A DNA stretch of 64,000 nucleotides, from the NCBI RefSeq assembly GCF_003001815.1, contig NZ_PVMZ01000009.1:1-64000 (forward strand), read 5' to 3'. The position numbers were made by a program, and so were the translations under genes. Below the pieces are notes generated by a model, which was not told where the DNA came from, made no database searches, and was given only the letters and a program-made list of their open reading frames with translations. The stretch comes from Actinoplanes italicus (GTDB lineage Bacteria; Actinomycetota; Actinomycetes; Mycobacteriales; Micromonosporaceae). Positions within the stretch are counted from its first letter, which is position 1, and each line of letters opens with the position of its first letter. Of this stretch, positions 42,843 through 52,564 are shown in pieces.

Positions 42843-44771
42843 ATGACGACCGTGCCGGAACAGCTTTTTCTGCTGGGAAACCTGGGCACCATGATCGCTT
42901 ACGCGGCGATCATGGTGGCGATCACAGTGCCGGTCGCCCGCGCCGGGCAGTTGCGCAGCAACCGGCTCGCGGTCGCGACAGCCCTCATCTTCCTCACCGC
43001 GGCGGTGGGGCACGGGCTGCACGCGTATCTCGCCTTCGGCAATCTGGACCGCGCCGAACACTCCGTCGCGATTGGCTGGGTCTGGGCGCTGGCCTGCTGG
43101 AACGTCGTCACGGGAGCGGTCGGCGTCTACTACTGGACGGTCCGCAGACGCAACCGGACCCTGATGGGCGCGATGTACACCGACCCGCAGCGGCAGCGGC
43201 TGCTCGACGAGGCCGAGACGCAGCGGGCCACCCTCGAGGCGGTGGTCCAGTACACCGACGACGCGATCATCGGGGTCAGCCTGGACGGTATCGTCACCGC
43301 CTGGAACGGCGGAGCAGAACGTCTGTTCGGCTGGCCCGCGGCGGAGATAGTCGGCCGGCCGGTCACCGTGCTGAGCGACGACTTCGGGGCCGAGGAGCAG
43401 CGCGCCATCATGCAGCGCATCAAGGAGGGGGAGCGCGGCGTCTCGTACGAGGCACGGCGGTTCCGCAAGGACGGCACCCCCGTCGAGACCTCCCTGAGCG
43501 TGGCGGCGATCCGTGACCTGTCCGGGCGGCCGACCGGGATCTCGGCGGTCGCCCGCGACATCACCGCCATCAAGGAGGCCGCCGAGCGGCAGCGGGCCAT
43601 CGAGGAACGCACCCAGCAGGCCCAGCGGATGGAGAGTCTCGGCAAGCTCGCCGGTGGCGTGGCGCACGACTTCAACAACATCCTGGCGATCATCGCGAAC
43701 TACACCGACTTCGCGCTCGAGGAGGCGGCCGGGAACGACGCCCTGGCGACCGACCTCACGCACGTGCGCAGCGCCGCGGACCGGGCGATCAACCTGACCC
43801 GGCAGCTGCTGACCTTCACCCGCGGCGACACCATCCAGCCGCAGGACGTCGACCTCAACGCGGCGATCGCCGAGGTGCACGCGATGCTCGGCCGGACCAT
43901 CGGCGAGCACATCAACCTGCTGGCCGTCCCGTCCGCCGAACCGATCGTGGTGCACGCCGACCCCGGCCAGCTCCAGCAGGTGCTGCTCAACCTGGCGATC
44001 AACGCCCGCGACGCGATGCCCGACGGCGGCACCCTGGTCCTGGAGACGAACGTCGCGGCCCTCGACGGCGGCGAACTCGACATGCAGCCGCCACTGCCGG
44101 CCGGAACCTATGCCCGCCTGCTGGTCAGCGACACCGGCGAGGGCATGACCGCGGACGTGGCCGCGCACATCTTCGAGCCCTTCTACACCACGAAACCGCG
44201 CGGCAAGGGAACCGGACTGGGCCTGTCGACGGTCTACGGCATCGTCGCCGAGGCTGGTGGCAGCATCAACGTCTACTCCGAGGTCGGTGTCGGCACCACG
44301 TTCCGCATCTACCTGCCGATCGCCACGACCGGCGGCGGGAACATCCCCGCGGTGCTACGCCAGGACGAGCCGCCGTCGGGCTCCGGCCAGACGATCCTGG
44401 TCGTCGAGGACGAGCCGGCGCTGGCCCGGGTGGTGACCCGCATCCTCGCCGGAGCCGGATACCACGTCCTGACCGCCACCGGCGGCCCGCAGGCGCTCAC
44501 CCTCTTCCGCCAGCACGGCTGCGACGCCCTGCTGACCGACGTGATCATGCCGGAGATGTCCGGCCGCCGCCTCGCCGAACTGATCCACCGGACCGCGCCC
44601 GGCCTGCCGGTCCTCTACATGTCCGGCTACAGCAACGGCCTGCTCGGCACCACCCACGTCCTCGACGGTGACATCGCGTTCCTCGAGAAGCCCTTCACCG
44701 CCCATGACCTCCTGCACAAGATCGCCGAGGTCGTCCCATCATTCATCGGTACGGAACAAGCGTCCCGCTGA
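42843..44771 (+). CDS. Hybrid sensor kinase: membrane domain, PAS, HisKA/HATPase, receiver
   Basis: 642 residues. Three to four membrane helices (about 8-100), a PAS domain (about 130-245), a HisKA box with His275 in GGVAHDFNNILAI, HATPase motifs (LAINARDAMPDGG, DTGEGM, KGTGLGLSTVYG), and a C-terminal receiver with Asp566 in LLTDVIMPEMSG. The GGVAHDFNN box is typical of PAS-rich hybrid kinases. It should phosphorylate its own receiver and then another protein, but no phosphotransferase or regulator is adjacent. Divergent from the biosynthetic operon, it may control it. The start is by conservation; the ribosome site is weak. Confidence 0.88.
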   Translation: MTTVPEQLFLLGNLGTMIAYAAIMVAITVPVARAGQLRSNRLAVATALIFLTAAVGHGLHAYLAFGNLDRAEHSVAIGWVWALACWNVVTGAVGVYYWTVRRRNRTLMGAMYTDPQRQRLLDEAETQRATLEAVVQYTDDAIIGVSLDGIVTAWNGGAERLFGWPAAEIVGRPVTVLSDDFGAEEQRAIMQRIKEGERGVSYEARRFRKDGTPVETSLSVAAIRDLSGRPTGISAVARDITAIKEAAERQRAIEERTQQAQRMESLGKLAGGVAHDFNNILAIIANYTDFALEEAAGNDALATDLTHVRSAADRAINLTRQLLTFTRGDTIQPQDVDLNAAIAEVHAMLGRTIGEHINLLAVPSAEPIVVHADPGQLQQVLLNLAINARDAMPDGGTLVLETNVAALDGGELDMQPPLPAGTYARLLVSDTGEGMTADVAAHIFEPFYTTKPRGKGTGLGLSTVYGIVAEAGGSINVYSEVGVGTTFRIYLPIATTGGGNIPAVLRQDEPPSGSGQTILVVEDEPALARVVTRILAGAGYHVLTATGGPQALTLFRQHGCDALLTDVIMPEMSGRRLAELIHRTAPGLPVLYMSGYSNGLLGTTHVLDGDIAFLEKPFTAHDLLHKIAEVVPSFIGTEQASR

Positions 44772-44790
44772 GCAGCCGGCGGGCCCGGGG

Positions 44791-46269
44791 TCATGCGCCG
44801 GGGCGTGGGCCGAACGAGGCGAGGACGACGGTGAACCGGGTCAGCTGGGCGGCCCAGGCGTCGCGGGCGGCGCGCCACTCGATCACGTAGGAGCGGCCGC
44901 CGCTGCTGGTCACCCGGCGCAGCCCGCGCATGGCGGTGCCGTCGGAGTCTTTGAACGTGAACTCCCACACGGCCGACCGCTCCGGCAGCGCCTCGATCCG
45001 CAGGCGCTTGTAGTCGTCGAAACCGGCCTCCAGCTCCGCCTCCTGCAGGGCGGCCACCACGTCGTCCGGCGCCCCGGGCAGCGGGGTGATCGCGAGCATC
45101 GCCCGGTCACGTCCGGCCCGGAACGTCAGGCCTCCGGTGGACACGTCCCGGCGCCAGCCGACCGGCACTGCCACGCGGTACCCGCCCGGCTCGGTCCACC
45201 AGGTGAAGCCGGTCGGCAGCGCGGTGTCCTTGATCCCACCGGTCGGCAGCGTGGTGTCCTTGGGTTTACCGGCCGGTGAGGCGGACGCCGCCGTGGACGG
45301 CGACGCGTAGGACGTACCCGCGCGGGTCTCGCCCTCCGCCGTTGCCGCGACCATGGTGAGCGTCGTGGCGACCGCGGCCGCCGCGGCGATCGACGGGATC
45401 CGGCGCAGAGCCGCCGACCGTGGCCGGCGAACCGCGTCGACGATGCCCCGCAGAGCCGCCTCCGCCTCGGCCGCGGTCATGCGGTCCGCGGGATCGCGGC
45501 GCAGGAGCCCGGCCAGCACCGGAGTCAGCGGGCCGGACCGTCGCGGCGCCTCCGGCTTCGCCTCACCGACCGCACGCAGCACCTCGGCCGTGGTGGCCCG
45601 CTGGAATGGCGGCCGGCCCTCGACGGCGTGATAGAGCGTCGCACCGAGTGACCAGAGGTCGGACCGCCCGTCGGTGACGTGGTCGAAGATCCGTTCCGGG
45701 GCGATGTACTTCGGCGAGCCGAGGATGATGCCGGCGTCGGCCAGGGTGCGGATCCCGTTCGGCGTGACCGTCGGGCTGAAGTCGGTGAGCACCGACCGGC
45801 CGTCCGCGGCGATCAGCACGTTGCCCGGTTTGACGTCGAGGTGCAGCACCCCGGCCCGGCCGGCGCCCGCCAGCGCCGCCAGCAGGTCCAGCCCGATGCG
45901 GGCCACCCGGGCCGGGGGCAGCGAGCCGGACTCCGCGATCAGCTGCTGCAGCGAACGGGAGGGCAGATATTCCATGACCAGCCACGGCCCGTCCCACGCG
46001 GGCAGGACGTCCAGAGCGCGGATTACGTTGGGGTGGCGCACCCGCGCGGCGGCGACCGCCTCCGGCAGCACCCAGTCGCGGATCAGCTCATGCTGGCCGC
46101 GGGTCAGCCCCTGCGGAATGACGCAGTGCTTGACCACCACCCAGCCCGGACGGGTCTCGCTGTCGCCCGCCTCCTCGTCGGAAGCCAGCCAGACCCGGCT
46201 CGTCCGACCGGAGACGAGCGGCCGGACAAGCCGATAGCGCCCCCCGACGACCTCTCCTACCGCGGCCAT
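44791..46269 (-). CDS. Membrane Ser/Thr protein kinase (PknB-type)
   Basis: 492 residues from the ATG at 46269 (GGGTGAC upstream); an ATG at 46323 is an alternative. The kinase domain spans about 1-265: VVVKH for the ATP-binding Lys, HLDVKPGNVLI as the catalytic loop and GSPKYIAPERI in the activation region. The metal-binding DFG appears as TDFSPT, so Gly is replaced by Ser. A membrane helix (about 280-300) follows, then an extracytoplasmic domain (about 345-490) with no PASTA repeats; it contains the duplicated segment KDTTLPTGGIKDTALPTG. It phosphorylates unknown targets. The HLD rather than HRD motif is common in actinobacterial kinases. Confidence 0.87.
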   Translation of the reverse strand: MAAVGEVVGGRYRLVRPLVSGRTSRVWLASDEEAGDSETRPGWVVVKHCVIPQGLTRGQHELIRDWVLPEAVAAARVRHPNVIRALDVLPAWDGPWLVMEYLPSRSLQQLIAESGSLPPARVARIGLDLLAALAGAGRAGVLHLDVKPGNVLIAADGRSVLTDFSPTVTPNGIRTLADAGIILGSPKYIAPERIFDHVTDGRSDLWSLGATLYHAVEGRPPFQRATTAEVLRAVGEAKPEAPRRSGPLTPVLAGLLRRDPADRMTAAEAEAALRGIVDAVRRPRSAALRRIPSIAAAAAVATTLTMVAATAEGETRAGTSYASPSTAASASPAGKPKDTTLPTGGIKDTALPTGFTWWTEPGGYRVAVPVGWRRDVSTGGLTFRAGRDRAMLAITPLPGAPDDVVAALQEAELEAGFDDYKRLRIEALPERSAVWEFTFKDSDGTAMRGLRRVTSSGGRSYVIEWRAARDAWAAQLTRFTVVLASFGPRPGA

Positions 46270-46505
46270 GCCGTCACCCCGTGTTTTGAAGCTGTTCACG
46301 CTGCTCAGATCCACAGTAGACATTACCCTGAGCGCACTACCGCGCAGTGCCGTTGTCACTCTCAGCGTGCATGTGACTATCCACTGTGACCAGCCCCGAG
46401 ACTGTCGCTTCCGCGACGCAGCGCGCGACGCGCCGCAGTTTCCCCACGATCCGGGTCTAAGGGCGAAGCGGGCCAACCGCACCGTTCCGAACGGTGTCAT
46501 CGCAG

Positions 46506-46546
46506 ACGGGAACGGGTCACCGGCGTCGCCGGTGACCCGTTCCCGT
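46506..46546. terminator. Strong stem-loop terminator
   Basis: ACGGGAACGGGTCACCGGC and its reverse complement form a perfect 19-bp stem with a GTC loop. It follows the stop of the secreted hydrolase gene on the minus strand by 12 bases. Confidence 0.85.
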
Positions 46547-46557
46547 GGCGGTTCGTG

Positions 46558-48114
46558 TCAGCGGAGCGGGACGTCCACGTAGGAGCCGCCCGTGATGGTG
46601 ATGGAGTCGCCGGAGGCGTTCTCGTCGTAGTAGAGCGGGTCGACCGTGTCCACGACGAGGGTGAGGGAGTGGCCGGCCGGCAGGTCGTAGGCGGTGGCCG
46701 GGAATTTCAGGTCGACGCCGCGGCTGCCGGAGCCGCTGAGCCAGCTCACCGGGGCGTGAGTGATGAGCTTGGCGTTGCCGATCGCGTCCAGGTCGTAGAG
46801 GTAGGCGACGACGGTGCCGGTCGGCTCGGTGCCGGTCAGTTCCAGGTGCGCCTTCGGGATGCCGCGGATCCGCTGGACCGAGGACGGCCGTTCGGCGGCC
46901 CAGACTCCGGCCCGGCCGCGGTCCACGAACGGCAGCCAGATCTTCGGCTGTTCGCCGGTGATCGCCGCGGCGCCGTTGGTGATCAGTACGACTCCGCCGC
47001 TCGCGACGGTGTCCCGGTCGGCGGGCAGGGTCTTGGTCCAGCCGCTGCTGACGGAGCCGCCGAGCAGTCCGGTGCCGTCCAGGGCCCTGATCCGGCCCAG
47101 CCCGTACCGGGTGGTCGACGAGGACTGTGCCGACCAGGCCGGATACGACTCGGCGGAGGCGTTCAGCGGTTTGAGGTAGATCGGGTTCGCGGAGGTCGTA
47201 CCGCCGGCGAGATGGGTGTCCAACCAGGAGTAGAGGCTCGTCCACACCTCGTTGGGCAGGCCGAGCACACCGGTCAGCTCGGCGATCGCGTGATCGCCGG
47301 GGCGCAGTTCGAGGCGCTTCGGGGTGGTCAGCTTCCCGTAGAAGTCGACCAGCTGGTTCGGCGGGAAGAACGTGTCGCCCCAGCCGTTGGCGATCAGCAC
47401 GGCGGGGTTGTTCGCGTTGATCCGGTCGAGGTAGGTGGCGGCCGAGCGTACCTTCGCCCAGGCCATCACCCCGGCCACGTCGGTGCCGGAGTTGAAGTCG
47501 GCCATGTTGCCGGTCAGCTCGGCGCTCGGCTTGCCGACGATCTGCGCGGCGAGTTCGAGCAGGCCGGCCGACTGGCGGTGCCGGGTCTGGTCGGCGTAGA
47601 GCGAGTAGACCAGGTCGGTCCAGCCACTGAGCACACCCACCACGCGGATCCGGCTGTCGAACGCCGAGCCGAGCAGGCTGATGCCGGCGCCGTACGAGAT
47701 GCCGGCCGCCCCGATCCGTGCCGGGTCGGTGGCCGTGTTCGCGATGGTCCAGTCCACGACCTTGCTCAGGTCGGCCATGTCCTTCGGGCCGGCGGTGTCG
47801 ATCTGCCCGCCGGACAGCCACCAGCCGCGCGGCGTGTACGAGACCACGACGTACCCGCGCCCGGCGAGGATCTTGGCCTGGGCGAGGTATTCCAGATCGT
47901 TGAGTCCCCAGCTCGACGGGAGGATCACGGCCGGGTGCCGCCCGCTCGCTGCGGGCGCGATGACGTTGGCCTTGAGGGCGACTCCGCCGTCACCCGTGAT
48001 CTCGACGGCCTTGAACCCGGTCGTGCCGGCGGCGGCCCGGGCCGGCGAGGTCGTGAGTGTGACCGCCACCAGGACGGCGACGGTGAACATTGTGAACAGA
48101 CGGCGAAGCGCCAT
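46558..48114 (-). CDS. Secreted alpha/beta hydrolase, CocE/S15-type acylpeptidase-like
   Basis: 518 residues from the ATG at 48114; GAGGA lies six bases upstream, so the overlapping GTG at 48120 is less likely. A signal peptide with AxA-type cleavage (TTSPARAAAG) is present. The alpha/beta-hydrolase domain has nucleophile Ser in GAAGISYGAG, PRGWWLSGG in the oxyanion region and GWGDTFFPPN near the acid. The C-terminal jelly-roll (about 330-518, SGSRGVDLKFP, YYDENASGDSITI) fits the S15/CocE family. It would hydrolyse ester or X-Pro peptide bonds outside the cell. Divergent from a TetR gene with a palindrome between them. Confidence 0.85.
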   Translation of the reverse strand: MALRRLFTMFTVAVLVAVTLTTSPARAAAGTTGFKAVEITGDGGVALKANVIAPAASGRHPAVILPSSWGLNDLEYLAQAKILAGRGYVVVSYTPRGWWLSGGQIDTAGPKDMADLSKVVDWTIANTATDPARIGAAGISYGAGISLLGSAFDSRIRVVGVLSGWTDLVYSLYADQTRHRQSAGLLELAAQIVGKPSAELTGNMADFNSGTDVAGVMAWAKVRSAATYLDRINANNPAVLIANGWGDTFFPPNQLVDFYGKLTTPKRLELRPGDHAIAELTGVLGLPNEVWTSLYSWLDTHLAGGTTSANPIYLKPLNASAESYPAWSAQSSSTTRYGLGRIRALDGTGLLGGSVSSGWTKTLPADRDTVASGGVVLITNGAAAITGEQPKIWLPFVDRGRAGVWAAERPSSVQRIRGIPKAHLELTGTEPTGTVVAYLYDLDAIGNAKLITHAPVSWLSGSGSRGVDLKFPATAYDLPAGHSLTLVVDTVDPLYYDENASGDSITITGGSYVDVPLR

Positions 48115-48193
48115 CAACACTCCTCGATGGAGGTGAGCGAACGTGGCGGCAGCGTAGGAAGCGGTTCCGAGAATTTGAAGATGGTGACATTCT

Positions 48194-48211
48194 CGTTACC
48201 AGCGAGTAACG
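48194..48211. promoter_or_regulatory. Operator-like palindrome between hydrolase and TetR genes
   Basis: CGTTAC (48194-48199) and GTAACG (48206-48211) flank 6 bp. It lies 22 bp before the TetR start and about 80 bp before the hydrolase start, and an additional GTAAC follows at 48211-48215. Confidence 0.5.
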
Positions 48212-48232
48212 TAACTCGTCGGTAGCAAGGGG

Positions 48233-48829
48233 GTGCAGGTGCTTTACGGAACCCCGGCAGCGCGTCGACGTGACGCCCAACGCAACCGCGCGGCCATCCT
48301 GGAAGCCGCCAGCGAGGTGCTGGCCGAGGACGGTGCCGTCGCGCTGATGCCCGAGATCGCCCGCCGCGCCGGCATCGGGCAGGCCACCCTCTACCGCCAT
48401 TTCGCCGATCGGCACGCCCTCACCACCGCGGTGCTCGGCTACCAGCTGGATCTCCTGGAGACCCGGGTGGCCGCCCACGCCGGGCACCCGGCCGGCTTTC
48501 GTGACCTGCTGCGCGAGACCCTGCACTCCCAGATCGAGCTGCGCGGTCTGGTCAAGCTGGTGCGCCGCTTCGACAACGCGCTGCAGGAGCGCTACCGGCA
48601 GCGGGTGATCGCCGCCTTCGCCGGGCCGATGCGGGCCGCCCGCGACCACGGGTACGTCCGCGCCGACCTGGTTCCCGAGGACCTGTCCCTGCTGTTCACG
48701 ATGGTTCAGGGCGTCGCCGAGGCGACCGGGGACGTGGAGGCCGCCCGCGCCGCCGCCGACCGTTCCGTCGATCTCGTGCTGGAGGGCGTGTTCCAGCCGG
48801 ATCCGGGCCTCGTCTCAGATGGTCCCTGA
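48233..48829 (+). CDS. TetR-family regulator, probable regulator of the secreted hydrolase
   Basis: 198 residues. The helix-turn-helix is complete (RAAILEAASEVLAEDGAVALMPEIARRAGIGQATLYRHFADRHAL in outline). The C-terminal domain is helical with a conserved-looking LVRRFDNALQERYRQRV block. Divergent from the hydrolase gene with an inverted repeat between them, so local control is likely. The ligand is unknown. The start is GTG or the ATG-less GTG of VQVLYGTP; the domain begins soon after. Confidence 0.87.
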   Translation: MQVLYGTPAARRRDAQRNRAAILEAASEVLAEDGAVALMPEIARRAGIGQATLYRHFADRHALTTAVLGYQLDLLETRVAAHAGHPAGFRDLLRETLHSQIELRGLVKLVRRFDNALQERYRQRVIAAFAGPMRAARDHGYVRADLVPEDLSLLFTMVQGVAEATGDVEAARAAADRSVDLVLEGVFQPDPGLVSDGP

Positions 48830-48876
48830 CTCTGCCGATCAGCACCCAGGTCGTTGAGTGACAGGGTGGTGTCGCG

Positions 48877-50763
48877 GTGCGGAGTCCCGAGATCGATCAA
48901 CTCGACGCGTCCGAGCGTGCGGAGCTGGAGTTGCTGCGGCAGGTCATCTCGACCGGGCCGACCGGGTTCGTCGCGATCGACGCCGACGGCGTCATCCGGA
49001 CCTGGAACGACTCCGCGGCCGGTCTGCTCGGCTGGGCCGCCGACGAGATCGTCGGCCGCCCGCTCGCCGAGACGCTGATCCCGTCCGAGCTGCGGGAGGC
49101 GCACGAGGCCGGGATGTCCCGGTTCCTCAGCACCGGCGGGGCCAAGGTGATCGGACGGCCGATCACGCTGCCCGCCCTGCACCGCGACGGCCGCCGGGTC
49201 GAGCTCGAGTTCACGATCTGGCCGTCCTGGGTCGGCACCGAACGGCAGTTCTACGCGTTCCTGCGCGACATCTCCGAGCGCCGGGCGGCCGAAGCCCGTC
49301 TCCATCAGCAGGCCGCCCTGCTCGAACTGATCCCGGCCGCGGTGATCGTCCACCGTCTCGACGGCACCATCCTGTGGTGGAACAGTGGCGCCCAGCGCCT
49401 CTACGGCTGGTCCGCCGACGCGGCCCGCGGACGGCGTACGCACCGGCTGTGCAACACCACCTTCGAGGACGGCGGCTCGGTCGCGGAACAGCGGGCCGCC
49501 CTGGAGCGCGACGGGCACTGGGAAGGCCAGATGCGGCGCCTCACCGCGACCGGCAGGTTCGTCACCGTGCTCTGCCGGCAGGTCGTCTACGCGCCCGTGC
49601 ATCCCTCCGGAGGCGAGCCCGAGGTGCTGGAGATCAACACCGACGTGACCGCGGCCCGCGCCGCCGAGCAGGCCCTCACCCTCAACGAGCAGCGATTCCG
49701 GGCCCAGTTCACGCATTCCGCGGTGGGGCAGCTGATCCGCGCCCTGGACGGTTCGCTGATCGCGGTGAACAAGGCGTTCGCCGGCATGCTCGGCCGCCGG
49801 TCGGAGGACCTGGTCGGACGGGTGGTGGACGCCGACCTGGTGCATCCCGACGACATGGCCTACGGCCAGCACCAGGTCGCCGGGCTCTATGCCGGTGAGG
49901 CCACCTCCTACACGCACGAGATCCGGTTGCGGCACGCCGACGGTCACTGGGTGGATGCCGAGGCCACGGTCTCGCTGGTGCGGGACTCCCAGGACCGGCC
50001 CAAGCACCTGATCGTGGTGGCCACCGACATCTCGCAGCGCCGGATCGCCGAACATGCCCGCGACCAGGCGGCCGCCGCCCTGGCCGAGCGCAACACCGCC
50101 CTCGAGGTCGCGAACCACCTGAAACTCGACATCATCGGGATGCTCGGGCACGAGATCAGCAACCCGTTGTCGGCCATCCTCGGCTACACCGACCTGCTCG
50201 CCGACGAACTCGGCGAGGACCACTCGGCGGCCGGGCCGATCGCCGTGATCAGCCGGCAGGCCCAGCGCCTCGACGAGATCGTCCGCGAGGTGCTGTCCAT
50301 GGTCAGCATCGACGCCGGCGACCTGTCGGCGGTCCGCGGTGAGGTGCGGCTGCGGGCGGAGATCGCCAAGGCGCTGGAGAGCACCGGCAATGCCGGCGTG
50401 CCGGTGACCGGCCCGGACGTCACGGTCTGCTTCAACCCGAGCCACCTTCAGCAGATCATGGTCAACCTGCTCTCCAACGCCGGCAGGTACGCCGGCGGCG
50501 CGACCGCGATCCGCATCGTCGACGCCGGTGGCGGCCGGGTGCGGCTGCGGGTCGAGGACCGGGGGCCCGGCGTGCCGGAGGAGTTCCGGCCGCGCCTGTT
50601 CGACCGGCTCACCCGTGCCGAACGTGACTCCGGCCGGGTGCGCGGCACCGGCCTGGGTCTCTACATCGTCCAGGCCCTGGCTCAGGCCAACCACGGTGAG
50701 GTACGGCACGAGCCGAACCCCTCCGGCGGATCGGTCTTCGTCCTCGACGCCGAGGCGGCCTGA
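48877..50763 (+). CDS. Soluble sensor histidine kinase with three PAS domains
   Basis: 628 residues from a GTG. PAS domains at about 20-135, 145-265 and 270-390 (GFVAIDADGVIRTWN, AVIVHRLDGTILWWN, LIRALDGSLIAVN). HisKA has His425 in GMLGHEISNPLSAILGY; HATPase has MVNLLSNAGRYAGG, DRGPGVPEEF and RGTGLGLYIVQ. No membrane segment, so it senses a cytoplasmic signal. No response regulator is adjacent (the next gene is a transporter-like protein), so the partner is elsewhere. The PAS modules give no cofactor signature. Confidence 0.9.
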   Translation: MRSPEIDQLDASERAELELLRQVISTGPTGFVAIDADGVIRTWNDSAAGLLGWAADEIVGRPLAETLIPSELREAHEAGMSRFLSTGGAKVIGRPITLPALHRDGRRVELEFTIWPSWVGTERQFYAFLRDISERRAAEARLHQQAALLELIPAAVIVHRLDGTILWWNSGAQRLYGWSADAARGRRTHRLCNTTFEDGGSVAEQRAALERDGHWEGQMRRLTATGRFVTVLCRQVVYAPVHPSGGEPEVLEINTDVTAARAAEQALTLNEQRFRAQFTHSAVGQLIRALDGSLIAVNKAFAGMLGRRSEDLVGRVVDADLVHPDDMAYGQHQVAGLYAGEATSYTHEIRLRHADGHWVDAEATVSLVRDSQDRPKHLIVVATDISQRRIAEHARDQAAAALAERNTALEVANHLKLDIIGMLGHEISNPLSAILGYTDLLADELGEDHSAAGPIAVISRQAQRLDEIVREVLSMVSIDAGDLSAVRGEVRLRAEIAKALESTGNAGVPVTGPDVTVCFNPSHLQQIMVNLLSNAGRYAGGATAIRIVDAGGGRVRLRVEDRGPGVPEEFRPRLFDRLTRAERDSGRVRGTGLGLYIVQALAQANHGEVRHEPNPSGGSVFVLDAEAA

Positions 50764-51260
50764 ACCAGCTGACGCGGCCTGAACCAGGCGAGCGGCTGAA
50801 CCGGGCGGCTGCTCGTGGTGGGAACACGACGGTCTCCGAACACGACCGTCCAGCCCTCGCGCCGGCCCCGCGTGACCGTCTCGGCCTCGGGTGCTGGGCC
50901 TGGCGGGTTGACGAGCGCCGCGCGCCGGACGAAAAGATCGAGGAAATCGCCGAGATCGTTTTCCGGGCCCGGTGCTGCGGTCGGCACCGGACGCATCTTC
51001 CGACGGTTCGAAAAGGCTTCCGCGGATGTAGTCGATCGCCGCGCCACCGGCCCTGCTCTCGATCTCGGTAAAACCGTCCGAGAGCCGGCCCCATCCGGTG
51101 TCAATTACGGTTTCCGGAATTGTTCTCGTCAATTACCGGGCAGCGTGGAATCCGGGAGATGTGATCTCCGACTCGCGTCACGCTTGCGGCGGTGTCGTCC
51201 TGGGCAATCTCTCAGCAAGCCTGGGTAGCCTGGGACCTTCGTCTCTTAGTGAAGGAGTTG
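50764..51260. other. Intergenic region, nothing recognised
   Basis: About 500 bp upstream of the CNNM/CorC gene. ORFs of up to 137 codons cross it but look like shadows. The stretch before 51261 must hold that gene's promoter; GAAGGAG at about 51251-51257 is its ribosome site. Confidence 0.5.
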
Positions 51261-52562
51261 ATGTCCGCCGTGGGCGGATACGGCTGGCAAGTTGTCCTGG
51301 TCGTGGTGCTGGTGCTGCTCAACGCGGCGTTCTCGGGAAGCGAGATGGCTCTCATCTCGCTGCGGGAGAGCCAGTTGCAGCGTCTCGAGCGGCAGTCCCG
51401 CACCGGAAGGACCCTCGCCAAGCTGGCGCGGGACCCCAACCGGTTCCTCGCAACCATTCAGATCGGCATCACCCTGGCGGGCTTCCTCGCCTCGGCTGCC
51501 GCGGCGGTGTCACTGGCACAGCCGCTGATCGAACCTCTCGGCTTCCTCGGCGACGCCGCGAGACCGGTCTCCATCTTCCTCGTCACCCTCGTCCTGACCT
51601 TCTTCACCCTGGTCGTCGGCGAGCTGGCGCCCAAGCGCATCGCCATGCAGCGGGCCGAGGGCTGGGCCATGCTGGTCGCCCGCCCGCTCGACGTGCTGGC
51701 CACCCTGTCGCGCCCGGTCGTCTGGCTGCTCGGCAAGTCCACCGACCTGGTTGTGCGCCTGACCGGCGGTGACCCGGACGCCGGTCGTGAGGAGGTGAGC
51801 ACCGAGGAGATCCGCGACATGGTCGCCCAGCAGCAGGACTTCACCGCCGAGCAGCGCACCATCATCAGCGGCGCCTTCGAGATCGCCGACCGGATCCTGC
51901 GCGAGATCCTCATCCCGCGCCGTGACGTGCTGATCCTCCCGGCCGACCTGCCCGCCCCCGAGGCGCTGGCCCGGCTCGTCGAGGGCGGCCACTCGCGCGC
52001 CCCGGTGACCGGCCCGATGGGCCTGGACGACGTGCTCGGTGTCGTGCACCTGCGTGACCTGATCACCGCCGAGGGCCTGGTCCGTGACCACATGTTCACC
52101 CCGCTGTTCCTGCCCGAGACGCTGAAGGTGTCCGACGCCATGCGCCAGCTGCGTGGCCAGCGCCAGCAGTTCGCCCTGGTCGTCGACGAGCGCGGGGCCA
52201 TCGACGGCATCGTCACCATGGAGGACCTGGTCGAGGAGGTCGTCGGCGAGATCTACGACGAGAGCGACCGGGACGTGCAGTCGGTGATCCACGAGGACGA
52301 CGGGGCGATGCTGCTGCCCGGCACCTTCCCGATCCACGACCTGCCGGACATTGGCGTCGACATCGAGGAGACCGACGCCGGCGACTACACGACGGTGGCC
52401 GGTCTGGTGCTGGCCCGTCTCGGCCACATCCCGACCGTCACCGGCGAGACCGTTGCCATCGACGGGCACACCGCCGAGGTCGTCGAGATCACCGGCCGGG
52501 CGATCACGAAACTGCGCCTGCGGCCTCTGCCCGACCACGCCACCGAGGAGGCGGCGGTCTGA
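51261..52562 (+). CDS. CNNM/CorC-type transporter-like protein (hemolysin family)
   Basis: 433 residues from the ATG at 51261, six bases after GAAGGAG; an upstream frame exists but lacks a ribosome site. An N-terminal DUF21/CNNM membrane domain (about 1-195: LLNAAFSGSEMALISL, TIQIGITLAGFLASA, LVVGELAPKRIAMQ) is followed by a CBS pair (about 215-340: LIPRRDVLILPAD, FALVVDERGAIDGIVTMEDLVEE) and a CorC_HlyC domain at the C-terminus. The family is linked to Mg/Co homeostasis. Two bases separate it from the next gene, so they are co-transcribed. Confidence 0.92.
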   Translation: MSAVGGYGWQVVLVVVLVLLNAAFSGSEMALISLRESQLQRLERQSRTGRTLAKLARDPNRFLATIQIGITLAGFLASAAAAVSLAQPLIEPLGFLGDAARPVSIFLVTLVLTFFTLVVGELAPKRIAMQRAEGWAMLVARPLDVLATLSRPVVWLLGKSTDLVVRLTGGDPDAGREEVSTEEIRDMVAQQQDFTAEQRTIISGAFEIADRILREILIPRRDVLILPADLPAPEALARLVEGGHSRAPVTGPMGLDDVLGVVHLRDLITAEGLVRDHMFTPLFLPETLKVSDAMRQLRGQRQQFALVVDERGAIDGIVTMEDLVEEVVGEIYDESDRDVQSVIHEDDGAMLLPGTFPIHDLPDIGVDIEETDAGDYTTVAGLVLARLGHIPTVTGETVAIDGHTAEVVEITGRAITKLRLRPLPDHATEEAAV

Positions 52563-52564
52563 GC

